Positions 39,195 to 48,161 of a stretch of 64,000 nt of DNA are shown one piece after another (within the stretch, counting starts at the first letter, position 1; every line of letters begins with the position of its first letter). The notes below the pieces were generated by a model, which was given only the letters and a program-made list of their open reading frames with translations, had not been told where the DNA came from and did not search any database. Source of the stretch: Leptolyngbyaceae cyanobacterium (lineage in GTDB: Bacteria; Cyanobacteriota; Cyanobacteriia; Cyanobacteriales; Aerosakkonemataceae). The translations under genes were made by a program, and so were the position numbers. The DNA is taken from NCBI GenBank assembly GCA_036703985.1, contig DATNQN010000070.1, forward strand, positions 62,001-126,000, given 5' to 3'.

Positions 39195-39593
39195 ATGGAA
39201 AAACAAGCCCCTACTCGCGGGCAATTAGAGCGCACCCTCGCACAGGGGATACAGGCTTTGTATCGCAATCAATTGGGCCATCAACCCAGCCAAGTAACTT
39301 GCCAAATTATCGATGCAAAAGTCGTCATTGTTTTAGAAAATGCACTTACCCAACCAGAACAACTTCTAGTCAATAGCGGTCAACAGGAACTAGCCGAACA
39401 AGTGCGCTTTGATTTAGATGCAGCTATTCAGCCTCAACTGAAAGACTTAATCGAAAAAGTAGTGGGAGTTTGCGTGATCGACCTGCTCAGCGATGCCAAA
39501 TTAGAAACAGGTCGTACTGGTACGATCGCAATTTTAGCTAGCGAACCACAAGTACGAGATTCCTCTTCTAATTCAAAGCGACAAAGATCTTAA
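39195..39593 (+). CDS. DUF2294 (MpsC-like) protein, copy 1
   Basis: 132 residues from ATG 39195; a frame extends 20 codons further upstream but lacks the family's start. TRGQLERTLAQGIQALYRNQ, the LEN strand VVIVLENALTQPEQLL, and the helix VRFDLDAAIQPQLKDLIEK followed by VVGVCVIDLLSDAKLETGR are the DUF2294 pattern. The family includes staphylococcal MpsC, a cytoplasmic part of a bicarbonate/sodium system, but most members are uncharacterised. It converges with a response regulator seven bp away, and the same pair is repeated at 40650-41472. The C-terminus is a short basic tail. Confidence 0.82.
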   Translation: MEKQAPTRGQLERTLAQGIQALYRNQLGHQPSQVTCQIIDAKVVIVLENALTQPEQLLVNSGQQELAEQVRFDLDAAIQPQLKDLIEKVVGVCVIDLLSDAKLETGRTGTIAILASEPQVRDSSSNSKRQRS

Positions 39594-39600
39594 AAGCCAT

Positions 39601-40011
39601 TTAGTTGAGATAGCGGCGGAGTACGGCTTCTAAGTCATCTACGACATAGGGTTTACTTATATAATCATTGCAACCAGCCGCTAGAATATTTCGCCGATCT
39701 TCTGGTCGGGCTAAAGCTGTAACTGCAATCACGGGAATATCCTTTGTTTGCGAATTTTCTCTCAGCCTGGTAATAATTTCAATCCCATTTATATCCGGCA
39801 ACATGATATCTAGCAAAATTAAATCTGGCTGGTGAGTTTGCGCTAATTTAATTGTTGTTTCACCGTTTTTAGCCGTAATAAAGTTACAGCCAATCAAATC
39901 GAGGGTAAAACTTATTAGCACCAAGTTATCTTCATTATCATCAACTGCTAATACTAAAGGTTTTTGGCTAACCGATTCTTCACCGCCGCCAAGAGAAAAT
40001 TCCATATCCAT
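39601..40011 (-). CDS. stand-alone response regulator receiver, copy 1
   Basis: 136 residues from ATG 40009-40011. The frame is open for 49 codons further upstream, but that part covers a leader conserved as DNA with copy 2, so I exclude it. A complete receiver: acidic pair in LVLAVDDNEDN, phospho-acceptor Asp in LILLDIMLPDINGIE, Thr in VTALA and Lys in YISKPY. There is no output domain, so it signals by protein contact. Its C-terminus faces the DUF2294 gene tail to tail. Similar to the regulator at 41041-41472 (about 60% by eye). Confidence 0.9.
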   Translation of the reverse strand: MDMEFSLGGGEESVSQKPLVLAVDDNEDNLVLISFTLDLIGCNFITAKNGETTIKLAQTHQPDLILLDIMLPDINGIEIITRLRENSQTKDIPVIAVTALARPEDRRNILAAGCNDYISKPYVVDDLEAVLRRYLN

Positions 40012-40060
40012 TCTCTTTTCTAGGAAAGTAGTTTTACTGGTAATGTCTGAAGTAAGAAAG

Positions 40061-40112
40061 GACGAGGCATTCCTCAAGCGGCTCAATGGCGCTTGACACA
40101 GATTGGCTCGTA
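40061..40112 (-). promoter_or_regulatory. conserved leader of response regulator, copy 1
   Basis: On the plus strand GAGGCATTCCTCAAGCGGC, a five-base spacer, then GGCGCTTG and GATTGGCTCGTA. The same blocks occur upstream of the second regulator (41526-41669) but split by about 95 extra bases. CAAGCG and CGCTTG form a dyad. A shared promoter or operator is the simplest reading. Confidence 0.5.
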
Positions 40113-40649
40113 ACGATATATGAAGAATCGGCGGATCGATCGCCGTTCGATGCTTCACAATATTAGCTAACTGGCATATTTTACTGTAAAAAAGCTAAAA
40201 AATACAGCTTTGAGGTCTTAAGTCAGGAATGCTTCAGCCTAGCTGGGTAATACGTCCAGTATCAGGCAAGGGGGTCATCACTGAGAATATTAACGCAAGG
40301 TGCTAATTACGATCGTGGAAATTGGTAGTAGGTAGTGAGTAGAAAAGCAAACATCATCTATTGATATGTTAGTGACTATCTGCTACCGATTACCCATTTC
40401 TCAAAAGTTTGTTACGCGAGGAATTAGCCGCTGGAAGCGATCGGTTAATAATCTGGGCAAGTAAAAACGAGCATCGGTTAAATTATTTATTTGGTATCAT
40501 ACATAACTTTAATAAGTCTTCTATTATGCTATGTAGCCGATGTTTTGCAATAAATATTCCTTTTGACTAGTTTTTCAGATTGTGTCTATAATTACCATCA
40601 AATTAAGCTACCAATCTTACCTCTGACTCCAAATTTTGTTGTGTACTTT

Positions 40650-41012
40650 ATGGAGAAGTCGATCGCAAACCAGACAGAGCAACAATGGCAACCAGTTTTG
40701 TCACAACGCATCCGACAATTGTATTGTAGGTTGGTGGAACACGAGCCAAGCGAAGTAAGGTGTAAACTGGTTGATAACACGCTGACAATCGTTTTGGAAA
40801 ATACGCTCAGTCGCCCGTTGCAACTGTTAGCAAGGAATGACGACCCTACTCTGGCCCAACAAGTAAAATTAAATGTTGAAGCTGTTATTAAACCGCAATT
40901 GAAGCAGATTATAGAGGAAGTGTTTGGCGTTGCCGTGGTTGACCTCCTGATGGATACTAGTTTAGAAACTGGCCGGACTGGTACGATCGCTATTCTAGCT
41001 AGTAAGCCTTGA
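40650..41012 (+). CDS. DUF2294 (MpsC-like) protein, copy 2
   Basis: 120 residues from ATG 40650; a longer frame upstream (29 codons) is AT-rich non-family sequence. It parallels copy 1 along its length: SQRIRQLYCRLVEHEPSEV, LTIVLENTLSRPLQLL, then VEAVIKPQLKQIIEEVFGVA, and the block LETGRTGTIAILAS is identical in both. Copy 1 has an extra 12-residue tail. It converges with the second receiver gene 28 bp away. The function is unknown; pairing with a receiver in both copies suggests that the two proteins work together. Confidence 0.82.
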   Translation: MEKSIANQTEQQWQPVLSQRIRQLYCRLVEHEPSEVRCKLVDNTLTIVLENTLSRPLQLLARNDDPTLAQQVKLNVEAVIKPQLKQIIEEVFGVAVVDLLMDTSLETGRTGTIAILASKP

Positions 41013-41040
41013 TTGAGAGATCGGGAATCAATTAAGAAAG

Positions 41041-41472
41041 TTAAACCAGGGATGGTACAGATATATAGCGATGGATCGTGGTTTCTAAGTCTTCGAGCAT
41101 ATAAGGCTTGCTGATGTAATCATCACAACCAGCAGCCAAAATGCGATCGCAATCTTCTCTTTTTGCTAAAGCCGTCACTGCGACGATCGGGATATGTTTG
41201 GTTTGAGGATGTTGTTTGAGACGATGGATTACTTCTATGCCATTCAAATGAGGCAGTACGATATCGAGCAGAATCAAATCTGGTTGGTATAGTTGAGCTA
41301 AACAGATCGTCGTCGGGCCATCTTGAGCAGCGATCGAGGAATACCCTAAAAGTTGTTGCACTGCTAGAGAAATCAGCATCAGATTGTCTTCATGATCGTC
41401 CGCTACCAGAACTAAGGGACGATTCAAAATAGGGGAAGCACTATTGTTGGGTAAATGAGGGAAATCGTTCAT
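41041..41472 (-). CDS. stand-alone response regulator receiver, copy 2
   Basis: 143 residues; GGGGAAAA precedes the ATG at 41472. Receiver residues are complete: LVLVADDHEDN, LILLDIVLPHLNGIE, VTALA and YISKPY. No output domain. It shares with copy 1 the ILAAGC(N/D)DYISKPY end and the split leader. The N-terminal 15 residues differ and are Pro/Asn rich. No histidine kinase is adjacent to either copy, so the input must come from elsewhere. Confidence 0.9.
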   Translation of the reverse strand: MNDFPHLPNNSASPILNRPLVLVADDHEDNLMLISLAVQQLLGYSSIAAQDGPTTICLAQLYQPDLILLDIVLPHLNGIEVIHRLKQHPQTKHIPIVAVTALAKREDCDRILAAGCDDYISKPYMLEDLETTIHRYISVPSLV

Positions 41473-41525
41473 GCTTTTTCCGGGGAAATGGTTAATTTAT
41501 CAGCGCCATTCTTTCGATCGGAATG

Positions 41526-41669
41526 GATGAGGCATTCCCCAAGCGGCACGAAGGAAACTTTTTTCTCACATTCCCTGTTATTAAAAGTTTTAGCGAAATT
41601 TAATTCACTAACGCAGGCAGAAAAGGAAGGCAGGAAAAATCAGTGGCGCTTGCAATGGATTGGCTCGTA
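41526..41669 (-). promoter_or_regulatory. conserved leader of response regulator, copy 2 (split)
   Basis: GAGGCATTCCCCAAGCGGC at 41529-41547 and TGGCGCTTGCAATGGATTGG with GCTCGTA at 41643-41669 match the leader of copy 1. The two blocks are separated here by about 95 bp of unrelated sequence. A weak rightward frame (41455-41706) covers this region but I do not accept it as a gene. Confidence 0.45.
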
Positions 41670-42080
41670 TAGAATAATGCACGCTTTGCCAATGTTTTGG
41701 GTTTAAGCGATCGAGAATGGTATTGGCCAGCAGTGCTCATCTATATTTTTAACTTAATTTAACATTCTTCAAGGAAATACTAAATTATTCATTAAATTTT
41801 AACACAAAGATAAATATACCTATAAAATGTTTCTTTTTTACTATGTCTAGTGTGAAACAATATATAAAGTAGGCTACAAATCAAAGACGGGACACTTTGG
41901 TAAGAAAGAAGAGGAAGATCGAGAGCGAAAACGATTTGACGATCGGCTTTTCCTTCTTTTCCCTTTTCCCCTTTCCCAATCTATTGTTCCGGCGAGAGGT
42001 TGCTAGCCTATAAATGGATGGGGAGCAGGAGAATTTTAAATCTTATTGGAAATTAAACATCTCACATCGCAACTCTCAAA

Positions 42081-42098
42081 CCTACATTTCCATGTAGG
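42081..42098. promoter_or_regulatory. short dyad upstream of the TCA-bypass operon
   Basis: CCTACAT and ATGTAGG pair around four bases, about 80 bp before the dehydrogenase ATG. It could be a regulator site or leader hairpin; no specific regulator can be named. Confidence 0.35.
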
Positions 42099-42177
42099 GA
42101 ACTTTTGATGCGACGGAAGAAATTAACAGAGCTAGCCCTTGCCCCGTAGTCTGTTTCTGTAGGAGGACATTCAAACA

Positions 42178-43545
42178 ATGGCTATTGCCACCATTAATCC
42201 GGCGACGGGAGAAACGCTACAAACCTTTGAAGCTTTAACTTCAAGTGAAATCGAAACAAAGTTGCAGTTGGCAGAGAAGGCATTTGCAGATTACCGCAAA
42301 ATTCCCTTAAGCCAAAGAGGGGAGTGGATGAAGGAGGCGGCGAACATCCTGGAGCGCGATCGGGAACAGTTTGCCAAAATCATGACTCTGGAAATGGGTA
42401 AGCCAATCAAAGCCGCGATCGCAGAAATCGAAAAATGCGCCTTAGTTTGTCGTTATTATGCCGAAAAAGCGGCAGAATTTCTGGCAGACGTAATAGTAGA
42501 CAGCGATGCCAGCCACAGCTTTGTCCGCTACGAGCCATTGGGAGCCATTTTAGCCGTAATGCCTTGGAATTTTCCCTTTTGGCAAGTATTCCGCTTTGTA
42601 GCCCCAGGACTGATGGCAGGAAACGTCGGATTGCTCAAACACGCTTCTAACGTGCCTCAATGTGCCTTGGCCATTGAAAAAATTTTACTAGAGGCAGGCT
42701 TTCCGGAAGGAGTATTTCAAACCTTGCTGGTAGGAGCAGACAAAGTAGCCGACATCATCGCCGACGAAAGGGTAAAAGCAGCTACCCTTACGGGGAGCGA
42801 ACCGGCAGGTGCTTCTCTGGCCTCTTTAGCAGGTAAGTATATCAAAAAAACCGTTTTGGAATTAGGAGGTAGCGATCCGTTTATCGTACTGGAAAGTGCC
42901 GACTTAGAAGCGGCAGTTTCCTCTGCTGTCACGGCACGGATGTTAAATAACGGACAATCTTGTATTGCTGCCAAGCGCTTTATTTTAGCTGAAGCGATCG
43001 CAGATGAATTTCAACAAAAACTAATCGAAAAATTCCAAGCCTTAAAAATTGGCGATCCGATGAATCGAGATACTGACTTGGGGCCATTGGCAACCACAAG
43101 TATTCTGGACGAAATCGACCAACTAGTGCAAACTTGCATCAACAAAGGCGCGAAAGCTCTCACTGGTGGACATCGTTTGTCCGATCGCCCCGGCAACTTT
43201 TATCCAGCGACTATTTTGGCCGATTTTGGGCCCGGTACTCCTGCCGATCGAGAAGAATTTTTCGGCCCAGTAGCGCTCTTATTCCGAGTCAAAAATATTG
43301 ATGAAGCAATTGAACGTGCTAACGCAATTCCCTTCGGATTGGGAGCTAGTGCCTGGACAAATGTGGAATCAGAAGCACAGCACTTGATTTCTGAATTAGA
43401 AGCAGGTGCCGTATTTATTAATGGCTTAGTTAAATCCGATCCCCGTTTACCATTCGGTGGAATTAAACGTTCCGGATACGGACGAGAACTCGGCGTTCAA
43501 GGCATTCACGAATTTGTCAATATCAAAACAGTGTGGGTGAAATAA
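42178..43545 (+). CDS. gabD: succinate-semialdehyde dehydrogenase
   Basis: 455 residues. Oxidises succinic semialdehyde to succinate with NAD(P)+. Features of the aldehyde dehydrogenase family: VMPWNFPFWQVFRF, the catalytic Glu in VLELGGSDPF, and the nucleophile Cys262 in NNGQSCIAAKRF. AGGAGG (42161-42166) is the ribosome site. It lies one base upstream of the TPP-enzyme gene, and this pair reproduces the cyanobacterial shunt shown in Synechococcus PCC 7002, which converts 2-oxoglutarate to succinate without 2-oxoglutarate dehydrogenase. Confidence 0.92.
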   Translation: MAIATINPATGETLQTFEALTSSEIETKLQLAEKAFADYRKIPLSQRGEWMKEAANILERDREQFAKIMTLEMGKPIKAAIAEIEKCALVCRYYAEKAAEFLADVIVDSDASHSFVRYEPLGAILAVMPWNFPFWQVFRFVAPGLMAGNVGLLKHASNVPQCALAIEKILLEAGFPEGVFQTLLVGADKVADIIADERVKAATLTGSEPAGASLASLAGKYIKKTVLELGGSDPFIVLESADLEAAVSSAVTARMLNNGQSCIAAKRFILAEAIADEFQQKLIEKFQALKIGDPMNRDTDLGPLATTSILDEIDQLVQTCINKGAKALTGGHRLSDRPGNFYPATILADFGPGTPADREEFFGPVALLFRVKNIDEAIERANAIPFGLGASAWTNVESEAQHLISELEAGAVFINGLVKSDPRLPFGGIKRSGYGRELGVQGIHEFVNIKTVWVK

Positions 43546-43546
43546 T

Positions 43547-45193
43547 ATGGGAGAAATGAATACAGCCGAATTACTAGTACGCTGTCTGGAAAATGAGGGA
43601 GTACGCTATATTTTCGGCCTTCCAGGGGAAGAAAACCTTCACGTATTAGAAGCAATCAGAAATTCTTCTATTCAGTTTATTACTACTCGTCACGAACAAG
43701 GCGCTGCTTTCATGGCAGATGTTTATGGTCGTTTAACCGGACAAGCTGGAGTATGTCTTTCTACTCTTGGCCCCGGTGCAACCAACTTGATGACAGGTGT
43801 TGCTGATGCCAACTTAGATGGAGCGCCGCTAGTAGCAATTACCGGACAAGTGGGAACCGATCGGATGCACAAAGAATCCCATCAATATTTAGATTTGGTG
43901 GCGATGTTCGCGCCAGTAACTAAGTGGAATACCCAAATTGTCAGACCGAGTATTGCACCGGAAGTTGTTCGCAAAGCTTTTAAGTTAGCTCAGACAGAAA
44001 AACCTGGTGCCGTTCACATTGACGTGCCGGAAAATATTGCTGCGATGCCTGTTACTGGGGAACCACTTAGTAAAGGTGATGTAGAAAAAACTTTTGCTTC
44101 TTTTCGCAGTATTAAGCACGCATCCGAAGTTATTTCTAAAGCCAATAACCCCATAATTTTAGTGGGTAATGGTGCGATTCGCGCTAATGCTAGCGAAGCG
44201 GTTACTCAATTTGCCAGCCAATTAAATATCCCGGTTGCTAATACTTTTATGGGTAAAGGGGTGATTCCTTACACCCATCCCTTAGCTTTATGGGCAGTTG
44301 GTTTGCAGTTGCGCGATTATATCAACTGTGGGTTCGATCGCGCAGATTTGGTAATTGCCATTGGTTACGATTTAATCGAATATTCACCGAAAAAGTGGAA
44401 TCCTGATGGGAAAATCCCGATCGTTCACATTGCCGCTACCCATGCGGAAATCGATAGCAACTATATTCCAATCGCGGAAGTAGTCGGCGATATTTCCGAT
44501 TCGTTAGATGAAATTTTGCAAAGAGCCGATCGCACTGGTAAACCTAACCCTTATGCTTTGGAATTAAGAGATGATATCCGAGCAGATTACGAACACTATG
44601 CCAACGATGATGCTTTTCCCATTAAGCCTCAAAAACTAATTTACGATTTGCGGCAAGTCATGGGGCCGGAAGATATCGTAATTTCCGATGTCGGCGCTCA
44701 TAAAATGTGGATGGCACGACATTATCACTGCGAACGCCCCAATACTTGTATTATTTCTAATGGGTTTGCCGCAATGGGAATTGCCATACCGGGAGCAATG
44801 GCAGCCAAATTAGTGGCACCTGATAAAAAAGTGGTTGCCGTTACCGGAGACGGCGGTTTCATGATGAATTGTCAAGAACTGGAAACCGCTCTGCGCGTCG
44901 GAACTAATTTCGTTACCATCATCTTCAACGATGGCGGTTACGGCTTGATCGAGTGGAAGCAAGAAAACCAAATGGGTCGTTCTTCTTTCATCAAATTTGG
45001 CAATCCAGATTTTGTTAAATTTGCGGAAAGTATGGGATTAAAAGGTTATCGAGTGCAATCAACTAGCGATTTTATTCCTATTTTGAAAGAAGCTCTCGAA
45101 CAAAATGTTCCTGCCGTAATTGATTGCCAAGTTGATTATCGGGAAAATCTTCGTTTCACTCAAAAAGCTGGTGGATTGAGTTGCGCTATGTAA
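43547..45193 (+). CDS. 2-oxoglutarate decarboxylase (acetolactate-synthase-like TPP enzyme)
   Basis: 548 residues. A full ThDP-dependent enzyme: activating Glu50 in TTRHEQGAAFMADVYGR, central domain, and the ThDP/Mg motif GDGGFMMNCQELETA ending in IIFNDGGYGLIEW. Such proteins are often labelled IlvB, but there is no ilvN nearby and the partner is succinate-semialdehyde dehydrogenase, so 2-oxoglutarate decarboxylase is the better call. It releases CO2 and succinic semialdehyde. The start at 43547 has GGTGA upstream; Met4 is an alternative. Confidence 0.9.
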   Translation: MGEMNTAELLVRCLENEGVRYIFGLPGEENLHVLEAIRNSSIQFITTRHEQGAAFMADVYGRLTGQAGVCLSTLGPGATNLMTGVADANLDGAPLVAITGQVGTDRMHKESHQYLDLVAMFAPVTKWNTQIVRPSIAPEVVRKAFKLAQTEKPGAVHIDVPENIAAMPVTGEPLSKGDVEKTFASFRSIKHASEVISKANNPIILVGNGAIRANASEAVTQFASQLNIPVANTFMGKGVIPYTHPLALWAVGLQLRDYINCGFDRADLVIAIGYDLIEYSPKKWNPDGKIPIVHIAATHAEIDSNYIPIAEVVGDISDSLDEILQRADRTGKPNPYALELRDDIRADYEHYANDDAFPIKPQKLIYDLRQVMGPEDIVISDVGAHKMWMARHYHCERPNTCIISNGFAAMGIAIPGAMAAKLVAPDKKVVAVTGDGGFMMNCQELETALRVGTNFVTIIFNDGGYGLIEWKQENQMGRSSFIKFGNPDFVKFAESMGLKGYRVQSTSDFIPILKEALEQNVPAVIDCQVDYRENLRFTQKAGGLSCAM

Positions 45194-45224
45194 CTAGCGG
45201 GTAATTAGCAATGGGTAACAACGC

Positions 45225-45346
45225 AAGTTGCTAGTTATTAATTATTTCCGTTTCCCCCCTTGAGTAAGGGGGGTGAGGGGGATTCTAACGCTGTGAGTAC
45301 TAGGTTTAGATGGCTAAGAAAGAGCCACGCTTATAACTAGCAACTT
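45225..45346. repeat. nested inverted repeats after the TCA-bypass operon
   Basis: AAGTTGCTAGTTAT (45225-45238) and ATAACTAGCAACTT (45333-45346) are perfect 14-bp inverted repeats. Between them CCCCCCTT (45254-45261), four bases and AAGGGGGG (45266-45273) form a tight hairpin. It may terminate the operon or be a small mobile palindromic element; copies elsewhere in the window were not found. Confidence 0.55.
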
Positions 45347-45428
45347 GGGTTAATAGGTAAATTATTTATTGGCAGATTGGTTACCTATTACCCATTCCTT
45401 AACAAATTGATGACTCTATTCAGGTAAA

Positions 45429-45689
45429 CTACTCATCGTCTTCATCATCATCGTCGTCTTTTTCATCATCATCATCATCGGTGAATTCTTCATCCCAACC
45501 CCAGCGATCGGCCACCATAAAAAAGATAGATTTTGCTAAATCGAAATCAATTTCCTCATCTAAACGTACTAGCTTGGTTTCTTCACCCTCCCTATCTTCA
45601 TAAGAGATGACGAATCCCCCAGCGCTGCGTTCTCGTAGTGTCAGCACGCTATCATCATCGAAAGTTAAAAGCAGAATATTTTTTGCCAT
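45429..45689 (-). CDS. small protein with poly-Asp tail
   Basis: 86 residues. A beta-rich N-terminal half (NILLLTFDDDSVLTLRERS, GGFVISYEDREGEETKLVRL), a short helix (FDLAKSIFFMVADRWGW) and a C-terminal run of about 20 residues that are almost all Asp and Glu. The tail could bind cations or a basic partner. GAT/GAC codon runs make the DNA a low-complexity tract (45430-45485). The family is not known to me. Confidence 0.65.
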   Translation of the reverse strand: MAKNILLLTFDDDSVLTLRERSAGGFVISYEDREGEETKLVRLDEEIDFDLAKSIFFMVADRWGWDEEFTDDDDDEKDDDDDEDDE

Positions 45690-45987
45690 TTCCTAACCTT
45701 TTAGAAATATCTTTAAAGATGATAATTTAAAAGCTAGTTTAATGCTGATGATTGTTATATAATTTTTCAGAACGCTCGAACAAAAAGAGTACAGGAATCT
45801 GGAAACCTATAATTCAAAGATGATTCTGTGCAGATGGCAGATGAATCAATGGATTTAAGCTTACCAGTGAATCGATTGTTGGCTGGTCAACAACATATTG
45901 GTTAGGCTCTTCCAATAATTTATTCTGAATTCTCACTACAGAATTCTTCTTTCCTAAAAACCTTTCTCTTTGCAAAGTTATTACTGA

Positions 45988-46773
45988 ATGAAAATCGCCA
46001 CTTGGAACGTCAACTCAATTCGCATTCGCTTAGAACAGGTAACAAATTGGTTATTGGAAAATCCTGTCGATGTTTTGTGTCTGCAAGAAACTAAAGTACA
46101 AGATATTGATTTTCCCCGTACTGCTTTTGAAATGTTAGGCTATCACGCTTATATTTTGGGACAAAAATCTTACAATGGCGTAGCAATCATCAGCAAAACT
46201 GCTATGACGGATGTAAGTATGGGTTTCTCTTCTATAGTAGGGGAAGAAAATGGAGGTGATTTTGACGAACAGAAAAGAGTAATTGCTGGCGTTGTGGATG
46301 GCATTCAGATTGTCAATGTCTATGTTCCCAATGGTTCTGCGGTAGGTAGCGATAAATACGATTATAAGTTGCGCTGGTTAAAAGTACTGCGAAATTACCT
46401 GAAAGTTTTGCTAGAAAAACAAGATAGCTTATTAATTTGTGGAGATTTTAATATTGCCTTAGAAGATAAAGATATTCATAATCCTAAAGGAAGAGAAAAA
46501 CAAGTAATGGCAACTGATTTGGAGCGAGAAGCCTTGCGAGAAGTTTTAGAATTAGGATTAGCAGATGCTTTTCGCAAATTCACAACTGAAGGCGGACACT
46601 TCAGTTGGTGGGATTATCGTTCTGGTGCGTTTCGGCGTAACTGGGGTTGGCGAATCGACCATCATTATTTGACTCCCATTTTGTACGATCGCGCTACCAG
46701 TTGCACGATCGATATCGCACCCCGCCAACTTACCCAACCCAGCGATCATGCTCCCGTAATTGTTACATTTTGA
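45988..46773 (+). CDS. xthA: exodeoxyribonuclease III
   Basis: 261 residues. An AP endonuclease/3' exonuclease of base-excision repair. All motifs of the endonuclease/exonuclease/phosphatase fold are present: MKIATWNVNSIR (Asn), CLQETKVQD (catalytic Glu), VNVYVPNGS, LICGDFNIAL (Asp/Asn), WGWRIDHHYLT (Asp) and PSDHAPVI (His). Length is normal. It is followed by a hairpin-rich 90-bp gap with GATGTAGAGATGTTTCG words before the next gene. Confidence 0.95.
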   Translation: MKIATWNVNSIRIRLEQVTNWLLENPVDVLCLQETKVQDIDFPRTAFEMLGYHAYILGQKSYNGVAIISKTAMTDVSMGFSSIVGEENGGDFDEQKRVIAGVVDGIQIVNVYVPNGSAVGSDKYDYKLRWLKVLRNYLKVLLEKQDSLLICGDFNIALEDKDIHNPKGREKQVMATDLEREALREVLELGLADAFRKFTTEGGHFSWWDYRSGAFRRNWGWRIDHHYLTPILYDRATSCTIDIAPRQLTQPSDHAPVIVTF

Positions 46774-46863
46774 AGATGTAGAGATGTTTCGTTAAACGTT
46801 ACAGACATCGAAACGTTTCCTAAAACGTCTTTACATCTGTAGCTTGCAATAAGGAAATAGGTC

Positions 46864-47739
46864 ATGTTTCTAGTAACTGGAGCGACAGGAGGATTAGGTC
46901 GTCGGGTCGTGCGTTTACTGCGAGAAAGAGAGTTACCCGTGCGGGCGTTCGTCCGCCTATCCTCTCGCTACGCAGAACTGGAACACCGAGGGGCGGAAAT
47001 TTTTGTCGGTGATTTACAGCAGGAAAAAGATATCCAAAAAGCTTGTCAAGGCGTAGACTATATCATCAGCGCTCACGGGTCCGATCGCAATTCCCTAGCT
47101 TTGGATTATCGAGCCAATATAGAATTGATCGATCGAGCTAAAGAAGTAGGTGTTAAATACTTTACCTTTATTTCAGTGCTAGGAGTAGATCGGGGATACG
47201 AAGATGCACCTACCTTTAAAGCCAAACGAGAAGTAGAAAAATATCTGCAAAAAAGTGGATTGAATTATACAATTTTGCGCCCTTCTGGATTTGCTTCCAA
47301 TCTACTACCTTTAGCAGAACAGTTCCAACAAACGGGAATCTACTTACTTTTAGGTGACCCCAAAAACCGTACTTCCATTATCAGTACTGACGATTTAGCA
47401 CAAATAACCGTAGACTCCGTGAACGTGACAGCTGCCAAAAATCAAATTTTGCCAGTGGGAGGGCCAGATATTCTTAAGCGAGAAGATATTCCCCGTATTT
47501 TTGGGCGGATTTTCAATCGAGAACCAATGATAATTAACCCTCCTTTATTTGCATTTGATGGAGTACGTGGATTGGTTGGTTTGGCGAATCCTAACTTGCA
47601 AAAATCCCTTGGTACGTTCCGAACTTTATTGGCTAATGAATTTTTCTGTACTCCCGCAGAAATTGCGAAACTAGAGTCAATGTTCAACTTCAAGTTAGAA
47701 AATTTAGAAAGTTTCTTAAGGCGTTATTTAGGAGTTTAG
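46864..47739 (+). CDS. NmrA-like/atypical SDR NAD(P)-binding protein
   Basis: 291 residues. The N-terminal GATGGLGRRVVRLL (from residue 6) is the dinucleotide-binding loop, and AFVRLSSR follows, where Arg suggests NADP(H). FTFISVLGVDRG, then YTILRPSGFASNL are typical of the Ycf39/NmrA-like group; the YxxxK catalytic pair of classical SDRs is not preserved (FKAKREVEKY instead). Members act as redox sensors, assembly factors or reductases; the role here cannot be told. It lies 90 bp after xthA on the same strand. Confidence 0.85.
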   Translation: MFLVTGATGGLGRRVVRLLRERELPVRAFVRLSSRYAELEHRGAEIFVGDLQQEKDIQKACQGVDYIISAHGSDRNSLALDYRANIELIDRAKEVGVKYFTFISVLGVDRGYEDAPTFKAKREVEKYLQKSGLNYTILRPSGFASNLLPLAEQFQQTGIYLLLGDPKNRTSIISTDDLAQITVDSVNVTAAKNQILPVGGPDILKREDIPRIFGRIFNREPMIINPPLFAFDGVRGLVGLANPNLQKSLGTFRTLLANEFFCTPAEIAKLESMFNFKLENLESFLRRYLGV

Positions 47740-47880
47740 TAGAGAGTTTAAGTAGGAAGCAAAACAAATGATTACTGACAAATGAAAAATTGAAATAACT
47801 GGGATGGCAAAATATATTTCTTGCTACTTAATTGAGTCATTGCTAATAGCAAATTACCGCAAATATTAGACTTTGTGAAA

Positions 47881-47926
47881 TACATTTCAAAGCATATTTC
47901 TTCAAGAAAACTTGTTTTGAAATGTA
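47881..47926. repeat. hairpin downstream of the NmrA-like gene
   Basis: TACATTTCAAA (47881-47891) and TTTGAAATGTA (47916-47926) are perfect 11-bp inverted repeats with a 24-base loop. It is AT-rich and lacks a T-run, so it is a weak terminator at best. The rest of 47740-48092 shows no gene. Confidence 0.45.
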
Positions 47927-48092
47927 CCTCATTTTACTGGGAAAGAACAGATTGAAAGCCAGATTAACGAGAGGAGTGCCGCTTCGTCCTTAACGATCGT
48001 TCGTAATTTATGGTATTTATTTAAATATTTACATTAAGGAAATAACTTTCTTTTAGTAATAAATGATGAATGTAATCTTTTTTCAATAGTTA

Positions 48093-48128
48093 TGAAAATA
48101 AGTGGATGAGCTAAACAGTTCACCCACT
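48093..48128 (-). terminator. terminator of EGR/PPC gene 1
   Basis: On the minus strand AGTGGGTGA, a ten-base loop and TCATCCACT are followed by TATTTTCATA. The same tail (CACT-TATTTTCATA) follows gene 2, so the terminators were duplicated with the genes. Confidence 0.6.
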
Positions 48129-48161
48129 GGCAACGGGTTATAGTGGGTTGAATTTCAGTTC

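Noticed and set aside
41455-41706. 83-codon rightward frame opposite the second regulator leader
   Set aside because: Covers a conserved non-coding leader on the other strand and lacks a ribosome site.
43547-45193. Acetolactate synthase (IlvB)
   Set aside because: Operon with succinate-semialdehyde dehydrogenase and no ilvN nearby favours 2-oxoglutarate decarboxylase.
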